Of a stretch of DNA of 64,000 bases, positions 45,514-57,402 are shown in pieces. Position numbers and translations under genes: made by a program. Each line of letters starts with the position of its first letter. Positions within the stretch are counted from its first letter, which is position 1. Source of the DNA: Monocercomonoides exilis (taxonomy: Eukaryota; Preaxostyla; Oxymonadida; Polymastigidae); contig LSRY02000026.1 in assembly GCA_001643675.2 (NCBI GenBank), positions 124,001-188,000 of the forward strand. Direction: 5' to 3'. The notes beneath the pieces are model-generated. The model worked only from the letters and a program-made list of their open reading frames with translations. It did not search any database and had not been told where the DNA came from.

Positions 45514-46827
45514 TCAGGTCTTGCCACAGACAGATAGTCCAATAACATTATTGGGTGTCAATGTTGGTAGAATTTTTTGAAAGCTTGTGATAACGTCTTC
45601 GTATCCTTCTTCTTCCATGTTTTCAATCATTTTCTTTTTTGTTTCCATTATTTTATCTTCCTCTTCTTTATTATCTCTCTTCTCTTTCAATCTTCTTGAA
45701 AGCTCCAAGAAGAATTCCAAGCAACTTCTTGCAATATTTTTGTTCAACGTGGGTTGTAGTATCCCTTCCATCATTAGATTTACTGCTCCTCCATCAACAA
45801 AACCGTTAACACTCACACTTTCAAGGTATCCTATTGTATGAAACATGGAAATGCACCATTCAGTTATGGCTCTTTCATTCTCTTTTGTCTCAAAGCACAT
45901 CTTGACAAGACTTTGGATCAATCCAACAAATTCCTCTTTCCACAATCTCAAACTCAGAAAAAACACTTCTGTCAAGAAAATCCATTTCATTATGACCTTT
46001 CTTTCTTTCTTTTTTCTCTTCTCAGTCTTTTCTTCTTTTTTGTTCCAATCAATGCATTTCGACAGATCTTCCACTTCTTTTGCAGCTTCTTCAGCAAAAT
46101 GCATCCGATTCACAACAACATCTTCTATACTTTTTTCTGAATGAAATCGGCTTATCACAATCTCCCAAGCAGATAGGCACCCAAGATGCGTCAAATTATG
46201 ATGATCCCGATGATGTCTGATGATCTCTTTGATTTCATTCAGATTTGGTTCACGATCCTCTCTCTTAAAAAATACATATGAAAAAAGTAACAATTTAACA
46301 ATGATGATTCTATTTCAAACTGTGAGCATTTCAACGCGTCTCAAGGTCAGCAAAGCCATTTCAACTTCCTTTTGCGTTTCCTCGTTTTGATCAATTTGCT
46401 TTGCAGCTTTAAGAAGGCACTTCACACAAACTGACAATAATTCAGATGAGGAATCATTGTTTAGCAAAAGATGACATTCACAAAGATCAACTTGCAACTT
46501 CTCTTTCTTTCCTTCTGTTTTTCTATTTTCTTCAAGAATGATCTTCTCAAATATTATCTTCAATGAAGAGCTATCGCAACAGCAATTCCAAAATTCTTTC
46601 CACACATTGCAATATCCCATATGCTTCAACATAGGTAACACATCTATTAAATTCAATTTCTTTTCTTCAATCATTTTGTGAATTTTATTGAACATTTCAA
46701 TTGAACAAATTTCCATGAATTCATTTTTGCTCATTTCATCAACAATTTCGATCATATCAACAATTTTTTGTTTCTGCTCATTCTCGTTGCAACCTCCAAG
46801 TTCGTCAAACAATTCTTCAAAGCACAC
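45514..46827 (-). CDS. Charged helical protein of a lineage-specific multicopy family
   Basis: Two exons (46827-46321 and 46263-45514) joined over a 57-bp intron (GTTTGA...TAAG) give about 418 codons. Landmarks: FEELFDELGGCNENEQKQKI, EEKKLNLIDVLPMLKHMGYC, VDLCECHLLLN, VCVKCLLKAAK, EVEMALLTLRRVEM, then NLNEIKEIIRHHRDHHNLTH, LSAWEIVISRF and EEEGYEDVITSFQ. I recognise this order from predicted Monocercomonoides proteins of unknown function, where it is a large family; that is memory, not a search. The protein is all-helical in appearance, possibly ARM-like. The true start is open: the frame opens without an ATG, and a GTAAGT donor (46895) with an ACTAAC branch-like site (46864-46876) just upstream suggests a further 5' exon that I could not join in frame. 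Confidence 0.68.
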
Positions 46828-47942
46828 ATTAAGAATTAAAAAAGAGTGCCTTTTTTTAAAAAACAGTTAGTAAAAAAACAAACTCCTAAACTTACCAACT
46901 TCAGATGTTCTTTGAATGATGTAAAAAAATTTTATTCTGTTCGTAATAAATTCATGATGAAAAAATTTCAATCGCTATTCAAACAGGAAACAATCGGTGA
47001 AAGCAAACATTCTTCTTTTTCACACTTTTTTAATATATTATTGTCTCAATACTAACTTCTTTCCAATTTCAAAAAAATAAGGGCAAATGGGTTCTTTACC
47101 GGTACATCAGAATTTGCTTTATTTTATGATAAAAATGATTATCATTGTTTTAAATGTATTTGTGCAAAATATTAAAGTGCGGAAATTATTCTGAGTTGAA
47201 AAAAATTTTTTCATAAAAAAAAATTTATCAAAGATGTTTTTTTTACAAAAACGCAGTGAGACAGGTTTGCTCCGAGATAATGAGTATTGTTCACAATTTA
47301 TGTGTGGTTTGAGTGAAAACTTCGCCCTCCCAAAATGACGTGGAAAAAAAGGGGCGAGATGAAAATAAAGATAATAATATTAATAATTGTAAAATGAAAT
47401 AATGCATTGTCCCCTTCACTTCACTACCGACTTCGCCTTATCGCCTTGGTCACGAAGACCAGAGGGCAGGGGACATTGCCCCTCGGAGCTCTCTCCTGCA
47501 AGCTGTGCAAGGATCCGGTGAGGCGAGTGTTCCAAAATGGAGCAGAAAGAAAAATTACTTTCGCTTTCGCGAGGAGTGAAAAAGAAAACTGCATGTGATG
47601 TACTCTGCCTCCCGCTCTTCTGCTGCATCAGCAGAGCAACCCCAATCATCACACACTGCATATAAAAAATTTAATTCTTTTCTGTAAAAAACAATAGTAA
47701 CCGTGTTGGATAGAGAGCTTTTGATTAAACTTGTTTGTTCATTCTATTTGTGTATTTCCAGATTCTAGACGTACACTTATCACTTCGGGCGTTTGATCTT
47801 CTTTTCTCTCTTTCTATATCTCGCCTCCTTTTTCTTGTCACCTTCTTGCAAGCATGTAGTTTTCCTTCGCACACAGCCGCTCTGAGTCTCTTTATCCGCG
47901 TTCGTATTATCTCGAAGCGAACCTATCTCTCTGCGTTCTATC
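46828..47942. other. Intergenic stretch with a partial DIRS terminal repeat
   Basis: AGGTTTGCTCCGAGATAATG at 47263-47282 resembles the inner half of the 59-bp terminal repeat that begins at 47943, in the same orientation. A GC-richer island (47400-47680) has no recognisable frame. The copy at 47263 may be a remnant of another element or the true outer repeat, with the copy at 47943 being an internal complementary region. Confidence 0.4.
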
Positions 47943-48001
47943 AATTCGCAAAAAAGCGAATATATGAACGCAAGGAGCATGTTTGCTCCTCAATAATGAG
48001 T
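47943..48001 (+). repeat. Left inverted terminal repeat, DIRS-like element 1
   Basis: It pairs with 53216-53274. It starts AATTCGC on the outside and ends AATAATGAGT on the inside. Confidence 0.8.
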
Positions 48002-48804
48002 CCTGAAACCTTTCGCTCTCTTTTCTCCCCTGATCTCAAACCCTCCTACCAAGCACGATCTAGTGTTGCGGATGTTTGGAGGGACTGCGGATGAAGGTGC
48101 AGCACCTGGCTCTTCTCCTTTTCTTTCTCGGCGTGCTTCTGAGACCTTCTTAACCGGTAATTCGATTCTTCTGAGTTCTTTAACATCTTCCCTTGACTTC
48201 TCACACCATGCTTCCTCTTTCATGTTTTCTTTTCTTTCTGTGAGGTTGTATGTTTGCTTCCAGTCAGCTCGCTAACGCTGCAGGGAATTATAAGTGGTGC
48301 TCTCCGATGCTAGGATGGTCGGGATGAGGAGTTCTGTGACAAAATTGCTTTCCTTTGCTTTCTCTCTTCTCAAAGCTGAAAGTCTTGGCTCTTTAACTTT
48401 TTTTCCTCTTCTTATATCTTATTCTCCCCCAGCTTTCGATGACTTCACTGTGCATTCTTTCATTAACGATTCCGCTTTCTCGATTCTCATATCCTTCCTT
48501 TCTCTTCCTATCTCCAACTTTTTTTTTCTTCTCCAAGAGGGGGTTCCTGGATGTTGGTCGTCAACAGGATCCATTTCGTATCTTGAACAGGTTAAAAGTT
48601 ATAAATTTTTGTGTCTCTCTTGATCCTGGCTCCGCTTTTGCGTACGAATTGCTCTCTTTCCAATCCGAACCTTCTCGTCCTTATATGTGTATTATAACTT
48701 TTGTCTAATCGAGAACACGGTCAAAGTATATTGTATTTCATGCTCTTTTCGAGTAGCTTCTAATTCTTCTTTTATTCTCTGCATATTTGCAGGTTCACCT
48801 TCTT

Positions 48805-49170
48805 TTATATCAACCAAACGTGTTCATCTTTTAAAGTTGTCTTGGAAAAATCCAGTTTACGTTGGAGCGCTACTTCTGCATCGATGAGTGGGTTAAATTG
48901 TTTGTTAATATTGATTTTTATAGTTTTCCTTAATGTTATCTTTATCTGCACTTCTATTAATACCGTATCTTCTTTCAATATTGAACTCTCCCTTCTCAAT
49001 CTCTCCAGCTCAGCTGGACTTAAAGCACCAAAAATCATTGTGAGGATGAGGGCTCTCCTCTGGAGGATCTGTGGGTCTTTCATATCGTGAGTGGCTTCTG
49101 CCCATTTCGTGATGATTGTCAAGTCCCACATTGATTTGTATCGTTTGCCCCTTCTTGGCTTATCCCACAC
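48805..49170 (-). pseudogene. Tyrosine recombinase fragment of element 1
   Basis: The open stretch has ILQRRALILTMIFGALSPAE followed by LERLRR, matching the first catalytic block of DIRS tyrosine recombinases. These enzymes integrate the circular DNA copy. The Arg expected in the ACRFTELE-type motif is missing: the sequence reads GALSPAELE. The rest of the domain cannot be followed, so the enzyme is dead. Confidence 0.55.
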
Positions 49171-49847
49171 ATAAGTCTTCAGAAATATCTCTATGTACTT
49201 CCCATCAATTTTCGTCTCTCAAAACAGATTAAAAAAATCCAGTACCTTCAGCACTGTCTGATAAATGACTTTTCTTGACAGGTTGGTATTTGAAAGCGTT
49301 TCGGTAAACTCTGCCATAATCCACTTGGCATCTATGGTTGTGAGGGAATCGGTATCATCCATGCTCTCTCTATCAAGAAACTGCTTAAATCTTCGTAGCG
49401 CTCTCCACGTATCCCTTTCATTCTTCTGGTTTTTCAGTATTGCTGCTGCTATGTCTTTTGCTCCAACGTATTCTCCCCATGTTAAGAAGAGGTCCCTTCC
49501 TGGGATATTTTCTATTCCTGTGGAAAGCTAATGACCTCTCCTGGGGGTAACTTCTAGTCATTATTTCTCATCCTGGCTCCTGGCATCACACACCCCTGAA
49601 AGGGCCCCAGGTTCTTCATCGAATGCTCAGGCTGCAGCAGCGGGGACCAGGTCTGCCCCCGCCAAGCTGGTGGAATCAGAATCGTCAGTTCCCTCCGGGC
49701 CTCCTTCATCTCCTCTTTCATCATTCGTCCAATGTTTCTCAGGAACAGGTGGACAAGCGCTATGTCGTTTTCTGGTGTTTCTCTCTCTCTCCTCCTTCTC
49801 ACGGAGGATCGTTTCCAAATAGTTCCACAGGTCACCGGCGCAATCGG

Positions 49848-51530
49848 TTATGAAATTGTATCTTGTGTTCTCGGTGCGACTATTTGCAATATCTCTGCGA
49901 CTTTCTCCCTCCTCAGTGCATAGTCCGGCTTTTTCGCCATCCGGCTGAGTGCATCTGCTTCCGTGTTCCGCTCTCCCGGAAGGTGTCCCGTCTGTATTGT
50001 AATGTCCAGCTGTTCAGTTTCTTCTCTAATGCTCTCAGTGTTGAAAAGAGCGATGGCTCTCCTCTCTTCTTCTGGATTGTCCATCTCGTGGACATATTGT
50101 CTGTCCTCAGACAGATATGATCTATCTCCTGTTCTTTCAGCCATGCTCCTTTCCTTTCTAAAGTCCTCAACACTGCTCTGGACTCCTTCTCGTTTGTCGC
50201 TAAAGCACTCTCCTGGAGGGTCCATCTTCCGTGGACGAAAATATTCTCCTCTTTGTTCTCTCTCGGTATTGTTAACACTGCACCCCATCCCAGCTCTGAA
50301 GCGTCCGTTGTTAGCTCTGCTGGTCTGTTCCTTCTCCTCAGACTCCTTGGCCTGTTCTCTCGCAGAGTTTTCCTCCAATGTGTAAATTCTCCTAACATCA
50401 TTGGGTTGGGTATCACTGTCCCGTTCCAGCCTCCGCGGGCTATTGCATGCCTCAGCACGTATTGCATGCGCTTCATCCACAAGCTCGCTGGTGGGTGTTG
50501 TAACCTCACAAAATTCAACCTCCCGAGGAATGCTGTTAAGTCCCTCGTCTTTTGTCTCCTTCTTTCCTTTGCATGTGCTATCCATTTTCGCACATCCTCC
50601 AGGAGCAGCACTCTCTTCCTCTCTTGGAGCATCACTTCCATCTTCTCTGAGTTCCACAACCATCCCAGAAACTCCACGCTCCTTGTGGGTTCCAACTTCA
50701 GTTTTTCCTCCGACAGAATCCAGCCCAGATTCCTCAGGAACTGGGCTATCTCCTGTGAGATCAATCTCAGTGCATCACTGTCTGAATGCATGAGATGAAT
50801 ATCTTCAAGATATATCACAAACTTCACTTACCACTCTTCTCTGATATATGATGCTGATCGCCTCATTATCTTAGTGAATACTCTGGGTGCGTCTTTTGCC
50901 CCAAATGGCATCCCCACGTAAGCGTAGCATTGACTTTGAAAGCTGAAACACAGATAGGGACTGAATTGCTCGTCCACCTTAACATACAGGTATGTACTCG
51001 ACATACACAGAGTGGTCATCCAATCGTTCTCCTCCAGGAGTTCCACAACTGTCTCCTGGGAATCCATCTTGAAATGTTTTCCCTGCACTTCCTCGTTTAG
51101 AGCTCTGCAGTCCAGGATCTGTCTCCACTTTCCACTTCTTTCGAAATATGAATGTTGGGTTGAACCACTTCACCTCCGACTCCTGCGCGGGCTTCACCAC
51201 TCAGTCCTTCAATTCCTCCTCCAAGAAGGATAGATAATTGTTCATCATTTCCGTCGTCCTCCGTAACTCATGTGTGCATTTCCTCTCCTCGAGTGAGATT
51301 GGGGACTGGGGACTTCTCCATCGAGCTCTTATCCCACGGCTCACTAGTTTGTCTCCCCCAATCTTCTTCCACTCGTTCAGTCTGTTCACTAGTCTACCAG
51401 GCAGTGATTCCCTCAGTGGTACAATCGTTGCACTCCTTTTCACTTCTGGCGTCTTGTGGCCAGACTGCATCTGTGTAATCTCTTCCCCTTCGAGAATACC
51501 TGCAATGGCTGTCCTCGAGCTCACCTCCAA
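49848..51530 (-). pseudogene. Reverse transcriptase and RNase H of element 1
   Basis: Frames change near 51200 and 51120. The pieces read WKKIGGDKLVSRGIRARW, WFNPTFIFRKKW, RQILDCRALNEEVQGKHF, YAYVGMPFGAKDAPRVFTKI, a TAA (50830-50828), then FVIYLEDIHLMHS and the thumb EFLGWLWNSEKMEV. RNase H follows with LTTDASELGWGAVL, NEKESRAVL and CLRTDNMSTRW. The polymerase box reads YLED where active enzymes have Y-x-DD, so both the stop and the catalytic change argue for inactivity. Confidence 0.72.
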
Positions 51531-52312
51531 GGCGCTCCAAATTGGGGACTCTGTAACCGTCCCAGATGCTCTCCAAACTCCCTACTTTTTCTCCTTCTTA
51601 TTCCTCATCTCGCTCATCTGTCCTATCTTGTGGAGATTCACGAAGTCTACTTCTGTGCTCTCTTTCCGAATTTTCGTCTTATGATCTTCCGAGGTTTCTT
51701 GTTCTTTCGTCTTCTCGCGATCTAGTGTGGCAATCGCATTTCTGATATTCTCACGATATTATAAGGACTCTGTCTTTATTTCCATCTCTCGATTGAAAGG
51801 TTCTTCTTTTCGAATAGTTAGTTCTTTGAAACTCGAAAGTCTTCTGTTTATCTCTGTCTCACGGCAAAGCGCGACCTCCTTCCCCCTCGCTTCTTCTAGG
51901 CCCATTGGCTCGATCCAGAAGCTGTGCCTGTTGCTGGTCCTCCCTGTATCCTCGGGGTATCTGGGGGAAGGGGAACTGTGATCGAGGCCACTCTCCCAGC
52001 TGCTGCTGGGGCATGCTGTGGCAGGGCTTGTGTGGACCTCTTTTTTTTTCTGAAATTCGTGAAGCTTCCATCGAAGCCATGCTTTTGGAGCTGTCTGTAA
52101 GTGAAGCCCTGAGCGTTCCTGCCTGTGCCGTACCTCCTTGAGCGTCCGCTCCTGGCTGCGACAAGGCCGAAGGCTGTGGGGGAAACGGAGGATGCTCCGC
52201 ACCCTGGAACATCCCTTTCTGGATTAAAAAAGCTGGCACTCTCCACCAACATTCTAAGGCTTTTTGGTACATCTTTGGACGTTCAACATTCAAGGAAACA
52301 CTTCACATTCTC

Positions 52313-53149
52313 TCAGTTTGACTTGTGTATAACTTTTAGTAGATTAATCCGGCTGATACAGTCTGCAATCAGGGTATATGAGCAGAAGAGTCCCCTCAGT
52401 CGCTTTTTCTCTTCATCCTCTAAATGTGTCTTCCTCAATTCTCTTGTTGTAAGGGCTGCAATCGCATTGGCAGCTTCAAACTCCGACTCGAGAGCAGGTT
52501 GGAGCAGTTCCATAACCCGGACAGCTTCTGGTGAGTCCTTTCTTCCTTCAGCGGTGACCCCCGTCACCGCTAAGGCGTTCCAACTTGCATCAGTGTGTCT
52601 GGTGAAGAAATTCTTTTCCATCTCTGGAATAAACGAGTTAAAGATATCATTATTCATTCTGATCGATCCGGCCTTACAAAACTCCATAAATCTCTTCAGC
52701 TCACTCGCCTGTCTCCTGGGCGTCAGCCATTCGTCTGGGAAAATTCCCAAAAAGTCATCCGATCTTTCTTGATCATCTTCCAGCTTTTCTGTCCCTTCAA
52801 AATCGCAATCGCTGTCCTCTTCGTCGTTCAATCTCTTCATTTAACAAAGTGTGCGACAGCCCCTCAATGGCTGTCTGTGTCTCTTCTTTGCGATCATTTC
52901 TGAACAATAAGTTTCGGACTCAAATTCGCTTGATCTCGTCAGAGATTTTCTTCTTGGCCGTTCCCTCTTCGTCTTTCTCATTGGTAATATTCCTTCTGCT
53001 CCGGAGTGATTTAGTCCTCCTCTGCTCCTCGACACTTCATCGATCCAGTTTTCAACTCTCTTGAGCCTTTGAACAAGATCAACGATCTTCTCTTCGCTGT
53101 AGCTGTCTGCCATACTAACAGGATTTAGCGTCATTTCAACTGCGGACAA
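52313..53149 (-). pseudogene. Gag-like reading frames of element 1
   Basis: Two open stretches (53149-52841 and 52840-52313) lie in the same frame, separated only by a TAA that touches the next ATG. They are charged and Lys/Arg-rich, with RLKRVENWIDEV in the first and FMEFCKAGSIRMNNDIF in the second. Position 5' of the reverse transcriptase suggests gag. A proline/glutamine-rich continuation in other frames reaches about 51.76 kb. Confidence 0.5.
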
Positions 53150-53215
53150 TGGTCTGAACTAGAAGTCAATTCGTTAGCGAAGTTTGATCTTAAATCACCC
53201 ATAATTTATAATCAA

Positions 53216-53274
53216 ACTCATTATTGAGGAGCAAACCTGCTCCTTGCGTTCGAAGATTCGCTTTATTGCGAATT
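53216..53274 (-). repeat. Right inverted terminal repeat, DIRS-like element 1
   Basis: It is the reverse complement of 47943-48001 with about five mismatches. Just outside it starts the coding-like sequence of the next pseudogene. Confidence 0.8.
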
Positions 53275-55342
53275 CTTCCCCTTCTTCTTCTTCTCCTTCT
53301 TCTTCTTTCTCCTCCAACACCTCCATCACATCCCAGAACATCACTTTGTTCAGCTCCAATTTCTTGTCTTTTTTGAAGCTACGACAGTAGCAAGTGCTTC
53401 ATCTTCTTCAAAACTACCTGCAAAACATGCAAATGTTTCATCATCAGCAGCTGCAGCAACTGATAGCAAATGCTGACGCAACTCGACAAAACACACAACC
53501 TTCTTCTCAGATGACTTCACCTCAAAACAGCAGTATTTTTGCATCCTCAGCTTCATCAGCTTCTGCCTCTTTGCCTTTTCCATCTTCGTCTTTCGACATA
53601 ACTATTTCAAATGTTGAAACGTCTTTCACGTCACACGATGTACTTATCTCTTTGCAAACGTCTTCGTTTTCACCTTCAGCTGACATGCAAACATCGATTG
53701 GACGAAACTTTGAATGCTGGGTGCAATTGTCATGGGTAGAAAGTTGTGCTGAGGCAGCTGCGGGACTTGTGGCAGTGGACGATCCCGAATGAGCTGGAAA
53801 GAGTGAGGAGGAAACGAGAGGGCTGGAGCTGGAAACACATCATCCAGAAGTGGAGGAGCGGTAGGCTGCGCTACATGAAGGAGATTGTGCAGAACATGCA
53901 AACGATAGAACAGGAGACACTTGACGAGCACATGAGAGACAGTATGAAAGATTTTTTTGCGGAGATCTTGGGAATCGCAATGAACAAGCACTTCTGAAGG
54001 AATAAGAGGAATGAGAAGATTGAGCGGAAGAAATGGTCAGAGGGAGGGGAAAGAGACGATGTTTAGTTTACAAAACCGATTGAAGAAGATGACACAAAGA
54101 ACAAAAAAGCAAACCAGAAACAAATGAAGAAAAAGCAGATGACTTGAAAGACGGAAAAGACGCAAAAAACAACAGATTGTGGCAGCTCGCAGCAGTGTGA
54201 GTGAACAAAAGAGTTCGAATGTTTGAGAGATAAGGGGAGATTCAGATGTAGCGAAAGAAAGAACATGAGAAGTGGAGAGATGCAGCAATGGAAGCGAAGC
54301 AGAAGCAGCTGGAGATTAAAGAGAGATGACAACAGAGATGATTGGAGATTGAAAAGAGAAGAGAAAGAATATGTTACGATAGGGAAAAATCTGAGAGATG
54401 TGCAAAAGAAAATAGCAGATCAAAAAAGGCAGAAGCAGAAGGAGGAGAAGAAGACGCTTACAGCAAAGATGAAGGAGAAAGAGACCGAGTTGAGCCTAAT
54501 TTCATTTGAACAGAAAGAAGAAGAAGAGGAAATGCTGCAGGACGAGAAGAAGTTTGTAGAGATTCGCCACAAGCTATCGAAAGAGGCTGCAGCAGCTGCT
54601 GAATGAGAAGCAGCTGGAGAAGCTGGGGTTGATAGTAGCTTTATTGAAGACGATGACAGAGATTGAGGTGGCATACGAATTTGCAAACGTGCAGTCTTTT
54701 CGAGTGCTGACGGATGTGCGGAAGATAGTAGAAGGCAAAATGCGCATAAGAGAGTTGAGGACGAAATGCAGAGAGAGGGAGAAAGAGAGAAAGAGAGAGA
54801 AAGAGAATTAGCATTAGAAGAAGACGAAGAAAAAGAAAGTACAGAAAGTGCAAATGATTAATCTTCCAATAGTGAATCTTCTGATGTTCCAGCTGTGCTT
54901 CAATCACCTTCTGCTTCTCAGTCAACGCTTAATCGAATAGCTGCTCCTTCTGCCACATGCGAAGTTCCAATTCTTAATTTCTATCACAGACAACACTCAA
55001 CAAACAGCAAATGCACAAGGCAACCAGCCAATGAGATCGATCTTTCCATTACCAGTATTTGCACCTCATCTCTCAACATCGATTCCTTTTTCGTATCCTC
55101 CCATTCAACTTCCTGTGAATATTTCACCATCTTTTCAGACTTTGCTTCCAGTTAATTCTTCTATATCAACACAAACCAACAGTCTTCCTCACTCGCTCCA
55201 TCTTCTTCTTCTTCCTCACAAAAAAGAAGTGCTTTTTTCATCAATTTTAGCTTTTGCTCATCAACTTTCATTTGTATTTGAAACAAGCTTTTTCAATTAT
55301 ATAAAAGGCAACTCTATTAAGTCTACAGGCAGTTGGAAATAA
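53275..55342 (+). pseudogene. Broken Ser-rich/coiled-coil protein gene
   Basis: Plus-strand coding-like pieces follow one another in different frames: a Gln/Ser-rich piece (MFHHQQLQQLIANADATRQN, 53394-53792), a helical piece (LRDLWQWTIPNELERVRRKR, then MKEIVQNMQTIEQETLDEHM, 53746-53997), a Lys/Glu coiled coil (KNLRDVQKKIADQKRQKQKE, 54223-54606), and a Pro/Ser-rich end (SIPFSYPPIQLPVNISPSFQ, about 55031-55342). At least three frame changes or stops separate them; some could be introns, but no GT/AG pair joins them cleanly. No known domain is recognised. The 5' end is missing where the DIRS terminal repeat begins, so the insertion may have cut it off. Confidence 0.5.
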
Positions 55343-55900
55343 AGATCACTGAAAGATTAACAAATAATGGAACAGACAGTTGAAAATAAATTCAAACAGC
55401 ATCGCTTCGATATTTTTTATTTTTCATTTTTCGATTGTCTGAACTTGAACAGAATATTTTCAAAGATTTATTAAATATATTTGCATTTCATTTTTTTCTT
55501 ATGTTTTTTGATAATAAAATGTTTTCGTGTTTTCGTTTCATCTTCCGTAGTTGAAAAATAACTTTTGTTTGTTAACAAAAACATGCAATTCTTGTTTTCA
55601 GCTTTCTTGATTGACTTTTCCTCAAGATAGATTTTTCTATCAAGTTTATTAAAATTTTCGTAAATTCAAATATTTATTTTAATTGAATATACAAGTCAGA
55701 AAGAAATTCTGACACAAGCAGAAAAGTATTGGAAATATTATTTTCATTTTGAATTCAAAATTCTTATTAAAAAAGAACTTTTCGACACTGGTTTAGTCTT
55801 TCGACATACATGCATCGCTTTATTTTTCCTTGTCGCAAAGGCCTAATTTTTTCTGATGAAATGTGTGCATGGAAATGGTATTTGGGTGATTTTTTTGAGA
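55343..55900. other. AT-rich spacer, nothing recognised
   Basis: No reading frame or repeat can be supported here. Confidence 0.6.
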
Positions 55901-56062
55901 GAGAAAATAGACATTCAATTTCTTCTCTTCATATTTGAGAGACCATAGCTAATATGGAGCTTAACTCCTACAACCCATTTGAGTTTCTGCCATTCCTGCA
56001 TATTCTGATCTCTCAAGTCTTCGCAAATGGGCCCTTGTTCTTATTATGAATGTGTCAGATTC

Positions 56063-57402
56063 CTAATCCTTCTGCTCGCTTTTTGAAGTTGTTCTAGTCT
56101 GAATATCACTTGATTTTTCTTTGAAAGTTGAACCGCTTTGATCTTTTCGTCTTTCACAGCGGATCTTTGTGATTCTCCTAACTTCTGTCTCTATTTTTTC
56201 CATTGATTCGCCTTCCGACTCAGTCTCTGAATGAATTTGTTTGGTAACTTCTGCATTCGTGTTTTCTAATTCTCCATTTTCTGAGTGGCTTTCTTCTCTT
56301 TCCATTGTTGTCTCATTCATTGTTGCAACAATAACGTTTGCCATTGATTTGGATAATCGACTCTTTGAGTAATGTTTGACTAATTTATTAGTCCTCGATG
56401 AAAGACGAGCGAATTTTGCAATTTGAGCTGGTGGAATATCAGCCATTGTTAAAGCTGACAGAGTTGCCGATTTGAGAGAATAAGGAGTTATTGACTTGGA
56501 ATTCCTGCTTCTTCCATTGCATCCTTCTCCAGCCTTCTGATTCCAGAAACAGTGAGAGGCTCAAAGGTTTCTGTGTTGAGAAGCAAATGAGAAGTACCTC
56601 AATTCTTTGTTTGAACAATTTCCCATAACGTCCTAATTGCTGAAGCTGGGCAAATGAAAGGGACTTCTGACAGAAAAGGAACTGCGATCTCTGTTCTGGT
56701 GTTTGATGTTTTTAAGGAGGTATCCAAATAAACACCATCCTTTGTAATTCGAGACTGGGACATGTCCACCCTTTCCAATTCAGTGAACCTGCAGGCCGAG
56801 AAAAGCATTGTCAGAGTGATAACTTTTTGCGTAAGTGCTTTGAAAGTTAGATCGATATTTGGTCCCAGTTCATTATAGTATTTAAGCAGTGTTTTTGGAT
56901 TCCATATCTCGGGTACTGTCTTCTTCCTTGCAGTGTCTGTCCTTCTAAGCGACCGGAAAAGTGTTTTTATAATTGGGATCTCACCCAAGGCTGTGTTGAA
57001 TGCGAGCGATGAGAAAAAGGAAACCGCTGCTCTGATCATCTGGAGCACAGACACTTTAACTTCTTTATTCTTTAAGGATAAAAACACATCTGCACATTTT
57101 GCAGTCCACTCTGGAAGGTTGTCTGGTATTACTGAGTGTCCGCATAATTTCCATTGTTCAGCAAAACGTGCAAATCCGAAAAGGTATCCATCCCATGTGG
57201 ATTGTGCAACGCCTTGTCTGCATTGCTCACCAAGCTCCTCTGAAATCTTTCGTTCCTGTACGGCTTGTTTCCAAAACAGTTGACATTTTCTTTTGAGGGA
57301 TTCAGAAGAATTAGCCTGAGCTTCCCAGGAGGAAGATATGCTCCTGTCTTCTTCATTGATGGACCTTCCATCAGTTCCTGGATATTGTAATTTAGCTCCC
57401 AA
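56063..57402 (-). pseudogene. Tyrosine recombinase of element 2
   Basis: The domain opens with GVAQSTWDGYLFGFARF and runs through EIWNPKTLLKYYNELG, the catalytic-type Arg block SACRFTELERVDMS, YLDTSLKTSNTRTEIAVPFL and FICPASAIRTLWEI. It then meets a TGA (56599) and a frameshift near 56505. The second half reads TPYSLKSATLSALTMADIPP and LVKHYSKS, with the likely active-site Tyr. The usual HSLR box reads YSLK, as in element 3. An acidic Ser/Glu tail ends at 56063. The family integrates DIRS circles by site-specific recombination. Confidence 0.72.

Larger units (their letters stand above)
47943..53274 (-). mobile_element. DIRS-like retroelement 1, decayed
   Basis: Inverted terminal repeats of 59 bp lie at 47943-48001 and 53216-53274, with about five mismatches. 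In coding order on the minus strand come gag-like ORFs, reverse transcriptase, RNase H and a tyrosine recombinase, the DIRS order. Each repeat holds two small palindromes, AATTCGC...GCGAAT and GGAGCA...TTTGCTCC. The genes carry many stops and frameshifts. No target-site duplication is expected for this class, and none is seen. Confidence 0.75.

Noticed and set aside
47400-47680. GC-rich island that could be a structural RNA
   Set aside because: No tRNA, rRNA or other RNA signature could be found; short complementary words alone are not enough.
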